Assembly: GCA_022797145.1 (NCBI GenBank) | Contig: JAAWKA010000011.1 | Location: forward strand, 1 to 47,605 | Direction: 5' to 3' | Source of the DNA: Clostridia bacterium | GTDB taxonomy: Bacteria > Bacillota > Clostridia > TANB77 > CAG-508 | DNA: 47,605 bases | Program-made: the position numbers and the translations under genes | The notes under the pieces: model-generated | What the model was told of the DNA's origin: nothing | Database searches by the model: none | The model's input: the letters and a program-made list of their open reading frames with translations, nothing else | In this document: in pieces, positions 7,928 to 16,010 of the stretch | Layout of the letters: every line of letters begins with the position of its first letter | Position numbering within the stretch: the stretch's first letter is position 1

Positions 7928-9586
7928 ATGAATTATGAAGAATTAGCTAATATAATATTTCCAGATATAAAAGACATAGAATATTATGAAGAAAAGTATC
8001 CAAAAAGAAACTTACAAGAAGGAGCCATAGTAACAAGATTTGCACCAAGTCCAACAGGATTTGTACATATTGGAGGTCTATATCAATCAGTAATTGCCAA
8101 AAAAATGGCAGAACAAACCCAAGGAGTATTTTTTGTAAGGATAGAAGATACAGACCAAAAAAGAGAAGTAGAAAATGGAGTAATAGGAATAATAAAAGCA
8201 TTAAAAGACTTCAATTTAGAACCAAATGAAGGAATGATAAATGAAACTGAAGTAATTGGCGAATATGGACCATATAAACAATCATTAAGAAAGGATATAT
8301 ACAAAAGTTATGCAAAATATTTAATAAAAAAAGGATACGTATACCCATGTTTTTGCAAACAAGAAGAACTAGAACAAATGAGGCAAAAACAAGAACAAGC
8401 AAAAACAAGAACAGGATATTATGGAGTATGGGCAAAATGTAGAAAAATACCAGTAAATGAAGCAATAGAAAAGATAAAAAATGGAGAAGAATATATATTA
8501 AGATTTAAATCACCAGGAAATCCTGAAAAGAAAATTAAACATCATGATATAATAAAAGGAAATGTAGACTTTCCAGAAAATGATCAAGACATTATAATAA
8601 TAAAATCAGATGGACTTCCAACATACCATTTTGCACATGTAGTAGATGATCACTTAATGAAAACTACATGCGTTATAAGAGGTGATGAATGGCTATCATC
8701 AGTACCACTACATTTACAATTATTTCAAGTTTTAGGATTTAAACCACCCAAATATGCTCATATAGCACCAATAATGAAAGAAGAAAATGGAACAAAAAGA
8801 AAACTAAGTAAAAGAAAAGACCAAGAAGCAGCAGTAAGCTATTATGCAGAACAAGGAATTCCACATGAAGCAGTATATGAATATCTACTAAATATAGCTA
8901 ACTCTAATTTTGAACAATGGAGAAAACAAAATAAAGAATTGCAAAATAAAGAATTTGAATTACAACTAAACAAAATGAGTGTAAGTGGAGCTTTATTTGA
9001 TTTGGTAAAACTACTAGATATATCAAAAACAGTAATATCAAAATACACAGCTAAAGAAGTATATGAAGAAGCTTTAAAATGGGCTAAAGAATATGATGTA
9101 CAATTACAAAACTTACTTCAAAAAGATGAGCAATATACATTAAAAATACTTTCAATAGAAAGAGGAAAAGAAAAACCAAGAAGAGATATATCAAAATGGT
9201 CAGACTTAAAAGAAAACATACAATATATGTATAAAGAAGAATTTGAAAAAGAAAATAGTGAATATCAATTACAAAAAATAGATAATAGACAAGAAGCTAA
9301 AAATATAATATCATCATACTTAGAAAAATACTATAATCATGAAGATGAAAAAGAGACTTGGTTTGGAAAAATAAAGGAACTAGCACATGAATATAATTAT
9401 GCAAAAGAAGTAAAAGAATATAAAGCTAATCCAGAACAATATAAAGGGCATGTAGGAGATATATCTACTCTAATAAGAATAGCATTAACTAAAAGAAGCA
9501 ATACACCAGATATGTATGAAATAATGCAAGTACTAGGAAAAGAAGAAGTACAAAAAAGACTACAAACAGCAATAAAAAATCTATAA
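7928..9586 (+). CDS. gltX: Glutamyl-tRNA synthetase (class I)
   Basis: Charges tRNA-Glu, and in bacteria lacking GlnRS often also tRNA-Gln. 552 residues. The ATP-binding HIGH-type motif is PSPTGFVHIGG (His47) and the KMSKS-type loop is KLSKR at residues 292-296. A Glu/Gln-rich N-terminal 25 residues precede the Rossmann core, and the C-terminal anticodon-binding region is helical. RBS AGTAGGAGG. A DUF951 gene follows after 13 bp, so the two are probably cotranscribed. There is no T-box leader upstream. Confidence 0.93.
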   Translation: MNYEELANIIFPDIKDIEYYEEKYPKRNLQEGAIVTRFAPSPTGFVHIGGLYQSVIAKKMAEQTQGVFFVRIEDTDQKREVENGVIGIIKALKDFNLEPNEGMINETEVIGEYGPYKQSLRKDIYKSYAKYLIKKGYVYPCFCKQEELEQMRQKQEQAKTRTGYYGVWAKCRKIPVNEAIEKIKNGEEYILRFKSPGNPEKKIKHHDIIKGNVDFPENDQDIIIIKSDGLPTYHFAHVVDDHLMKTTCVIRGDEWLSSVPLHLQLFQVLGFKPPKYAHIAPIMKEENGTKRKLSKRKDQEAAVSYYAEQGIPHEAVYEYLLNIANSNFEQWRKQNKELQNKEFELQLNKMSVSGALFDLVKLLDISKTVISKYTAKEVYEEALKWAKEYDVQLQNLLQKDEQYTLKILSIERGKEKPRRDISKWSDLKENIQYMYKEEFEKENSEYQLQKIDNRQEAKNIISSYLEKYYNHEDEKETWFGKIKELAHEYNYAKEVKEYKANPEQYKGHVGDISTLIRIALTKRSNTPDMYEIMQVLGKEEVQKRLQTAIKNL

Positions 9587-9599
9587 ATTGGGAGAAGAT

Positions 9600-9791
9600 A
9601 TGGAATATAACATAGGAGATATAGTAAGAACTAAAAAAGTACATCCCTGTGGTTCAAAACTATGGGAAATAACAAGAATAGGAGTAGATTTTAAATTAAA
9701 ATGTTTAGGATGTGAACATGTAATAACATTACAAAGACAAAAAGCATTAAAAATAATAACAAAAAAAATGACTAATAAAGATGATTTGTAA
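9600..9791 (+). CDS. DUF951 (YyzM-like) small protein
   Basis: A 63-residue protein (MEYNIGDIVRTKKVHPCGSK followed by LWEITRIGVDFKLKCLGCEH). It fits DUF951, with HPCGSxxW, CLGCxH and a VMxxR-like LQRQKALK segment. The two Cys motifs might bind metal; no function is established. I prefer the ATG at 9600 (GGGAGA just upstream) over a TTG at 9588. It follows gltX closely and ends before a bidirectional terminator. Confidence 0.85.
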   Translation: MEYNIGDIVRTKKVHPCGSKLWEITRIGVDFKLKCLGCEHVITLQRQKALKIITKKMTNKDDL

Positions 9792-9806
9792 TAAACAAAA
9801 TATCAA

Positions 9807-9840
9807 AAACGAAATATTCATATTGAATATTTCGTTTATT
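9807..9840. terminator. Bidirectional terminator
   Basis: Perfect 14-bp stem AAACGAAATATTCA with loop TAT and its complement, A-rich on one side and T-rich on the other. It lies between the convergent DUF951 gene and the export-protein gene. Confidence 0.85.
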
Positions 9841-9850
9841 TATAATTACA

Positions 9851-10348
9851 TTATGAATGTTGCAATAAAATTTGTATCCCACCATTTGCAATAGCTGTAC
9901 CAGTCAGCATAATAATACCAGCAGTTAAAACACCAAGAGCAAGTGGCCAAAAAGCTTTTTTTACAGGCAAACCTAAAAAATTAGCAATCAAAGAACCTAC
10001 CCAAGCACCTGTTCCAGGAAGAGGAATTGCAACAAATATAAATAGTCCTAGAGCAGTAAAATTTTGTAGTTTATTACTTTCCTGTATTTTCTTTGTAGCA
10101 CGTTCTGTCGCCCAATCAATAACAATTTTAAATATTTTAAATCTACCAAAAAACTTAAATAAAGGTTGTATATATTTAACAATAAAAAAAATAGGAATTA
10201 TATTACCAATTAAACTAATAATAAATGCTTCTACATAAGTTAAACCAAATGCCATTACTGCAATAGGAATTGCACCTCTTAACTCTATAATTGGTGTCAT
10301 ACTAATAAGAAAAGTTGCCAAATATTTAAATATTATACTTTCAAACAT
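9851..10348 (-). CDS. Small multidrug export protein-like membrane protein (COG2426)
   Basis: 165 residues with about five membrane segments. Family signatures are PIIELRGAIPIA near the N-terminus and FIFVAIPLPGTGAWVGSLIA in the second half. The 'small multidrug export' name is historical; transport activity is poorly proven. AGGAGGATT precedes the ATG on the minus strand. It is transcribed after, but not tightly linked to, the genes at 10412-12031. Confidence 0.8.
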   Translation of the reverse strand: MFESIIFKYLATFLISMTPIIELRGAIPIAVMAFGLTYVEAFIISLIGNIIPIFFIVKYIQPLFKFFGRFKIFKIVIDWATERATKKIQESNKLQNFTALGLFIFVAIPLPGTGAWVGSLIANFLGLPVKKAFWPLALGVLTAGIIMLTGTAIANGGIQILLQHS

Positions 10349-10411
10349 AGAATATAAATCCTCCTAAAATAATTAATTCTTGAACATTTTACTATAAGAA
10401 ACAGTATAAGT

Positions 10412-10981
10412 CTATACATCTTTAAAAATTTTAATTCTATTTTTTACATCTTTAAGAATATTTGCATATTTATCCAAATTCTTTGCTTCAACTTCAAAAT
10501 TTATAACAAATATATAATCACCATTTTCTATCCATAAAATATTAGTATAAAAATCTTTTTCATAAGAAGTATCATAATAAATAAAACTATATTCATATGA
10601 CTTATTATCATCTATAGAAAGTTCAACTATATCAGAAAGATCTCTAACATTTTCTTTATCTGATAAATAATTAGACTTATCATTATCAACAATAGAATAA
10701 AACTCTATATCATCCTTTTTTAAAATAGAACTTCCATAAATATATAATTCATCTTCAGAAGAATATAAATCCAAAGTAAATTCACTATTTTCACTAACAA
10801 TATAATCAATTTTAGAGGGAATTTCTATACTATATTTATTATCTGTTGAAGTTAAAACTACATATTTTTTTTTCAAAAAACTAATTTTACTAAAAAATAA
10901 AAAATAAATTAATATAATAACCAATATAAAAGAAATACCAATAATTATAAATTTTTTATTATTATCTACATAATAATACAT
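10412..10981 (-). CDS. Membrane-anchored extracytoplasmic protein, unknown function
   Basis: About 189 residues. A transmembrane anchor (KKFIIIGISFILVIILIYFL) is near the N-terminus, then an acidic extracytoplasmic domain rich in Asp/Glu/Tyr (LSTDNKYSIEIPSKID-like start, many DD/SED runs). No lipobox Cys and no family I recognise; the overall look is of a PsbP- or DUF-type lipoprotein-like domain. I chose the ATG at 10981 (AGGTGAT six bases upstream) over a GTG three codons earlier. The start abuts the tsaC stop at 10991, so the two are an operon. Confidence 0.6.
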   Translation of the reverse strand: MYYYVDNNKKFIIIGISFILVIILIYFLFFSKISFLKKKYVVLTSTDNKYSIEIPSKIDYIVSENSEFTLDLYSSEDELYIYGSSILKKDDIEFYSIVDNDKSNYLSDKENVRDLSDIVELSIDDNKSYEYSFIYYDTSYEKDFYTNILWIENGDYIFVINFEVEAKNLDKYANILKDVKNRIKIFKDV

Positions 10982-10990
10982 AAATATCAC

Positions 10991-12031
10991 CTAACATTCT
11001 ACATAATTATATTCACAAGTACGAAGAAGTCTATTCATAATAGCAAGTCCCAAACCAGTTTTAGGAACCCCTTCAATAATAACTAAATCAACTTTAAAGG
11101 CATCAACTTTCCTTAAAATTGAAAACATATTTTTTGAAACTTCATTCAAGTCATATCTAGAGCCAATATCTAAAATATTTTTACAGTCATAAAAGTGCTT
11201 ATTCTCAGAAGTAGAAATAACTAAAGAATTAGGTGTATTAGCAATAATTTCATTGATTTTATTTATCATATTATTAGTATTAGAACTATAAACTAACATA
11301 CATTTAGTATTTGGAGCATAATGTTTATATTTCATTCCAGGAGAAAGTACTTTTTCATTTTTAACACATTTTTCAAAAACATGTTTATCTAATTCAACAT
11401 TATTAGTAACTAAAAGTAAATCTTCTTTGGTTATTTTTCCAGGTCTTAAAATAATACAAACATCATTAATTACACGTACAACAGTAGATTCCAAACCAAT
11501 ATCACAAAAGCCATCATCAATAATATAATCAACCTTATCACCAAGTTCTGTGATAATATCCTCTATATTAGTACCACTAGGCTTTCCAGAAACGTTAGCA
11601 GAAGGAGCAGCTATAGGAACACCAGCATAATCAATCAATTTTTTTGCAATTAGATTTTTAGGCATTCTCACAGCAACTGTATCTAAATTAGCTGTTACCA
11701 TATTTGGAACAATATCAGATTTATTTAAAATTATTGTAAAAGGACCTGGAAAAAATCTATCAATTAATTTTCTTTCTAAGGTAGATATATTATTAGAGAT
11801 ATCCTTTAACATATCTAAACTAGAAATATGTAAAATAAGTGGATTATTAGGATTTCTACCTTTTGCTTCATAAATTTTAGAGCAAAAAGTAGCCTCAAGT
11901 CCATTTGTACCAATTCCATAAACCGTCTCAGTAGGAAAAACAACCAATTTACCGTTTTTAATTTCTGAACCAATATTTTTTAAAGAACAAAAATCAAAAT
12001 TATTATCTACTTTCAAATATTTTGCTTTCAT
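10991..12031 (-). CDS. tsaC: Threonylcarbamoyl-AMP synthase (Sua5/YwlC type)
   Basis: Makes L-threonylcarbamoyl-AMP from Thr, bicarbonate and ATP for t6A37 in ANN-decoding tRNAs. The YrdC domain is visible as FPTETVYGIGTNG, KGRNPNNPLILHI, FFPGPFTIIL, AVRMPKN and PIAAPSANVSGKPSGT. A GLESTVV motif and RPGKIT follow, and after a linker (LSPGMKYKHYAP) a C-terminal Sua5 domain. That makes it the long Sua5 form (about 346 residues). I chose the ATG at 12031 (AGGGTGTG upstream) rather than a longer frame from 12070. t6A is essential in most bacteria and matters here because ATA and AAA codons dominate. Confidence 0.92.
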   Translation of the reverse strand: MKAKYLKVDNNFDFCSLKNIGSEIKNGKLVVFPTETVYGIGTNGLEATFCSKIYEAKGRNPNNPLILHISSLDMLKDISNNISTLERKLIDRFFPGPFTIILNKSDIVPNMVTANLDTVAVRMPKNLIAKKLIDYAGVPIAAPSANVSGKPSGTNIEDIITELGDKVDYIIDDGFCDIGLESTVVRVINDVCIILRPGKITKEDLLLVTNNVELDKHVFEKCVKNEKVLSPGMKYKHYAPNTKCMLVYSSNTNNMINKINEIIANTPNSLVISTSENKHFYDCKNILDIGSRYDLNEVSKNMFSILRKVDAFKVDLVIIEGVPKTGLGLAIMNRLLRTCEYNYVEC

Positions 12032-12154
12032 AATAAAACACACCCTAATACTACTTATTAAAAATAACAAAATATATTATACAATAAAGTATATATATTT
12101 ACAATAAAAAAAGATTATGATAATATAAGATACACAAGAAAGAGAGGAAGAAAA

Positions 12155-12682
12155 ATGCAGAAAATAGAGGAAAAACAATCACAAAACAAACTAAATAATA
12201 TATTTGTAGCAATAGATGTTGAAACAACAGGATTATCACCATTAATTAATGAACTAATAGAAATAAGTGCTATAAAATATGAAGGAAACAGGAAAGTAGC
12301 AACATTTACAACTTTAATAAAACCAAAAGCAAATATTCCATACAAAATAACAAAAATAACAGGAATTACAAATGATATGGTAAAAAATGCACCATATATA
12401 GAAGAAATAATGCCAAGTTTAATCAAATTTATAGGAGATAATATAATAGTAGCACATAATGCAAACTTTGATTATAGATTTTTACAAAATTATTCAAAAA
12501 ATAGTTTTTCAAAGAATAAATTAATAGATACTGTAGCAATAGGACGAAAACTATATCCAAAACTTCCAAATCACAAATTAGGAACAATAGCAAAACACAT
12601 AGGAATTAAGGAAGATAATTTTCATAGAGCTGAATTTGATTGTGAATGCTGTGCAAAAATTTATATGGAATATATAAAATAA
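12155..12682 (+). CDS. DnaQ-like 3'-5' exonuclease (DEDDh)
   Basis: 175 residues of the epsilon/DnaQ exonuclease superfamily. Exo I is DVETTG (Asp21, Glu23), Exo II is HNANFDYRFL, and Exo III is HRAEFDCECC with the DEDDh histidine. It is a stand-alone domain, so a proofreading subunit for PolC/DnaE or a repair/RNA-processing exonuclease is possible. GAGAGGAAG precedes the ATG. The SDR gene follows at once, its ribosome binding site overlapping the stop, so they are cotranscribed. Confidence 0.85.
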   Translation: MQKIEEKQSQNKLNNIFVAIDVETTGLSPLINELIEISAIKYEGNRKVATFTTLIKPKANIPYKITKITGITNDMVKNAPYIEEIMPSLIKFIGDNIIVAHNANFDYRFLQNYSKNSFSKNKLIDTVAIGRKLYPKLPNHKLGTIAKHIGIKEDNFHRAEFDCECCAKIYMEYIK

Positions 12683-12696
12683 AGGAGGTAATTAAT

Positions 12697-13446
12697 ATAC
12701 AAGCATTAATAACAGGAGCATCTTCTGGAATTGGAAGAGATATGGCAAGATATTTTGATAAATTAGGATATGACTTAATATTAATAGCAAGAGATGAAAA
12801 AAATTTAGAAGAACTAAAAAAAGAACTAAATGTAAATATAGAGATTATACCAATAGATTTATCAAAAGAAGATAACTGTAAAGAACTATATAATAAAGTA
12901 AAAGGAAAAAATATAGATATATTAATAAACAATGCAGGATTTGGAGAATTTGGAGAATTTACAGATACAAACTTAGATAAAGAATTGAATATGATAAATG
13001 TTAATATAAAAGCTGTTCATATTTTAACAAAACTATTTTTACAAGACATGAAAAAAAGAAATTCTGGGCATATACTCAATGTTGCATCAATAGCAGGATT
13101 TATGCCAGGACCATTAATGACAACATATTATTCAACAAAAGCATATATTGTAAGATTAACACAAAGTATTTATGAAGAACTGAAAAAAGAAAAAGTAAAA
13201 GTATCAATAAGTGCACTATGTCCAGGTCCAGTAGACACAAATTTTGATAAAGTAGCAGGAGTAAAGTTTAATTTAAAAAAATTATCTAGTGAATATGTTG
13301 CAAAATATGGAATTGATAATATGCTAAAGGGAAAATTAATTATAATACCAGGGATAAAAATAAAGATAGCAAAATTTTTAGCAAAAATTTCACCAGATAA
13401 ATTAACAGCAAAAATTTCTATGAAAATGCAAGAGAGAAAAAGATAA
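12697..13446 (+). CDS. Short-chain dehydrogenase/reductase with a non-standard start codon
   Basis: A classical SDR: TGASSGIG cofactor loop, INNAGFGEFG, catalytic Ser in NVASIAG and Tyr/Lys in YYSTKAY, then CPGPVDTNF. Substrate unknown. The start is odd. AAAGGAGG (12681-12688) is well placed, but the next in-frame codons are ATT, AAT, ATA, CAA with no ATG, GTG or TTG. ATA at 12697 (8-nt spacing; MQALITGASSGIG) fits family N-termini best, with ATT at 12691 as the alternative. The only in-frame ATG, at 12646, lies inside the DnaQ gene with no RBS. Confidence 0.8.
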   Translation: MQALITGASSGIGRDMARYFDKLGYDLILIARDEKNLEELKKELNVNIEIIPIDLSKEDNCKELYNKVKGKNIDILINNAGFGEFGEFTDTNLDKELNMINVNIKAVHILTKLFLQDMKKRNSGHILNVASIAGFMPGPLMTTYYSTKAYIVRLTQSIYEELKKEKVKVSISALCPGPVDTNFDKVAGVKFNLKKLSSEYVAKYGIDNMLKGKLIIIPGIKIKIAKFLAKISPDKLTAKISMKMQERKR

Positions 13447-13470
13447 AATTTGGTAGTATAGAAGAAATAA

Positions 13471-13518
13471 AAAAAAAGTAGATATGTAAAACTCTTTTTT
13501 ACATGTCTACTTTTTTTT
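13471..13518. terminator. Bidirectional terminator between SDR and PBP
   Basis: Long A-rich/T-rich inverted repeat around CTC (GTAGATATGTAAAA against TTTTTTACATGTCTAC), with runs of A and T on the outer sides. It serves convergent genes. Confidence 0.85.
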
Positions 13519-13577
13519 ACTAGTGCATTTTGAAGTGAACTCTTATAATTAACTTTATAAATTCCTTTACTAGATTT

Positions 13578-15851
13578 TTATTCTTCATTTTTTAAAACTA
13601 CTTTTATAACAGTACCCTGCTCAACAGAACTACCAGCTGCAGGTTCTTGAGACTCAATTATTCCAGAAGTTCCCTCAACAGAAATATTCAAATTTTTAGA
13701 TTTTAGAGAATTTGCAGCTTGTGCAGCACTCATATTAAGAACTTTTGGAACAGTAGTAGAAACTCGCACATTATTTTCAGCAGTATATAACATAACCAAT
13801 GAATTATTAGGGAGCCTTGTACCAGCAGCAGGAACCTGATCTGTTATAATAATTTCATTTTTATTTCCAGAAACATTAATTTCTGAACGAAATCCAGCAG
13901 TAGTTAATTTCTTTTGAGCTTCTGTTACTGTTTTATTTCTAACATCTGGAACAGTTACAATATTGTTCATAGTCTTTTTGTCAACATCAATCTTATCAGG
14001 AGAAATACCTAAATAAGGAAGTACTTCAGCCAAAATATTAGAAACAACAGGACCTGCAACAGTACCACCATGATAATTTTTAACTTGAGGATCATATAAA
14101 GTAGCAAGAATAACAACTTCTGGATTTTCAACAGGAGAAATACCAACATAAGAAGCAACATATCCAGTATTTGTTTTTTTAGAAAGAGATTCAGAAGTTC
14201 CAGTTTTTCCACCCACAGAATATCCTCTTACAGCACCAGATGATCCAGTACCATCAGTTACAACAGATTCCATAATATTTCTAATTTCTCGTGCTGTTTC
14301 AGGAGATATAACTTGTCTTATTTTTTTAGAATCTATATTGGTTACAATATTTGTATCAGTATTTACTATCTGTTTAACAATTTTAGGTTTCATTAAAACT
14401 CCATCATTTGCAATAGAGCAAATAGCTGTAGTAAGCTGTAAAGGAGTTACAGTAATACCTTGACCAAAACCAAGAGTAGCAAGATCTATGTCTGAAATAT
14501 TATTAGAAGCATGAAATATTCCTGTAGCTTCTTCAGGAAGTCCAACATCAGTTTTAGAAAATAAACCAAAGGCACCATAATACCTATAAAGAGTAGACCT
14601 ACCAACACGATTAGCAAGTTGCATCATACCAGGATTACAAGAATTTTCTAGGACTTTTCTTAAAGTTTGTGGACCATGAGAATTAGGAGAAGCCCAGCAA
14701 TTAATTCTAATATCATTTATAGATTCATAACCAATACAATTAAAATCATTTGCTACATCAGTACTAGTAAAATCTTCTTCTAATGCAATAGCAGCATTTA
14801 AAACTTTAAAAGTAGAACCAGGTTCATATGTACTAGAAATAGAAATATTTCTGTACATTTCTATTTTTTCTTGGGAATTTAAAGACTCCCAGCGATCTTT
14901 CCAATAAGGAGAAGTTGGTTCAAAAGGAGTGTTCAAATTATAATCAGGATATGAGGCCATAGCAATAATATCACCACTATTAGGATTCATAATAATAACA
15001 TTGCCACTTCTAGATCTATTTTCTTCAACAGCTTGTTTTAAATATTTTTCTGTAATAGTTTGAATATAAGCATCAATAGTAAGAACAATATTATTACCAT
15101 TTTCAGCTTCAATATATTGTTGATCCTTATCAGAAATTTCATCCTTATTAACATCAGCTGAAGTTAATATCTTTCCAGGAGTACCAGTAAGATAATTATT
15201 ATAAGATCTCTCAACACCATAAATACCTTGATTATCATTATTACAAAAACCAATAACATAAGCTGCCAAATTATTATATGGATAATAACGCTTTGTATCA
15301 GAATCTATATTAATACCAACTGAAAAATCATTTTCTTTCATCCAAGCTCTTAGTTTATCAATCTTATCTTGTTCAACTCTTTTAATAATAGTTTGAACAG
15401 AAGAATTACTATTGATCTTAGCTAAAGTTTCATCATAATTTAAGCCAAAAATTTCAGAAAAAGCAGAAGCTAAACTTTCTTTTTTAGCCTGAGTTGAATC
15501 TGCATCTTTTCCTTTTATCTTAGTTGGATTAATAGAAACTGTATCTACTTGAGCACTAGAGGCTAAAACTTTACCAGTAGAATCTAAAATATTACCTCTT
15601 CTAGGGTTAATTAATCTATCAACAATTTGTTGCTTATAAGCACTTTCTTTAAGTTCAGCTCCTTGAACGAATTGCAGAAATCCAATTCTAGTAATAAGTA
15701 AACAAAAAGCAAGTAATAAACATATCATAGAAATTTTAATCTTATTAGGAGTTACAGTATTTTTTATAGACTTATCAGAAGAAGTCATATGAGATTTAGA
15801 TTTATTTATTTTAGAATTTATATATTTTTTCTTTTTATTATAACCACTCAT
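13578..15851 (-). CDS. Class B penicillin-binding protein with two PASTA repeats (PBP2B/FtsI-like)
   Basis: A monofunctional transpeptidase for septal peptidoglycan, 757 residues. A basic cytoplasmic tail (1-35) is followed by a membrane anchor (about 38-60, ending ITRIGFLQFVQG). Next are the dimerisation domain and the transpeptidase motifs: SxxK in EPGSTFK (about 346-349), SxN in NSCNP and KTG in GGKTGTSES (about 548). The C-terminus holds two PASTA repeats (VTVPDVRNKTVTEAQKKL and VPKVLNMSAAQAANSL). In Bacillus, PBP2B has two PASTA repeats and SpoVD has one, so this copy looks like the vegetative enzyme. It stands alone, outside the dcw cluster, and is a close paralog of the split gene at 40116. 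Confidence 0.92.
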   Translation of the reverse strand: MSGYNKKKKYINSKINKSKSHMTSSDKSIKNTVTPNKIKISMICLLLAFCLLITRIGFLQFVQGAELKESAYKQQIVDRLINPRRGNILDSTGKVLASSAQVDTVSINPTKIKGKDADSTQAKKESLASAFSEIFGLNYDETLAKINSNSSVQTIIKRVEQDKIDKLRAWMKENDFSVGINIDSDTKRYYPYNNLAAYVIGFCNNDNQGIYGVERSYNNYLTGTPGKILTSADVNKDEISDKDQQYIEAENGNNIVLTIDAYIQTITEKYLKQAVEENRSRSGNVIIMNPNSGDIIAMASYPDYNLNTPFEPTSPYWKDRWESLNSQEKIEMYRNISISSTYEPGSTFKVLNAAIALEEDFTSTDVANDFNCIGYESINDIRINCWASPNSHGPQTLRKVLENSCNPGMMQLANRVGRSTLYRYYGAFGLFSKTDVGLPEEATGIFHASNNISDIDLATLGFGQGITVTPLQLTTAICSIANDGVLMKPKIVKQIVNTDTNIVTNIDSKKIRQVISPETAREIRNIMESVVTDGTGSSGAVRGYSVGGKTGTSESLSKKTNTGYVASYVGISPVENPEVVILATLYDPQVKNYHGGTVAGPVVSNILAEVLPYLGISPDKIDVDKKTMNNIVTVPDVRNKTVTEAQKKLTTAGFRSEINVSGNKNEIIITDQVPAAGTRLPNNSLVMLYTAENNVRVSTTVPKVLNMSAAQAANSLKSKNLNISVEGTSGIIESQEPAAGSSVEQGTVIKVVLKNEE

Positions 15852-16010
15852 TTAATCACCAAAACTATTGTATCTAATAAAAAATGAAAAATCAATAAAT
15901 AAAACTAAAAAACAAAAAATTCACAAAACAATATACAAATGGACACTATTGACAAAAAAAATAGTTACTATATAATAAAGAGCATATGAATAAATTAAGG
16001 AGGATTGTTT

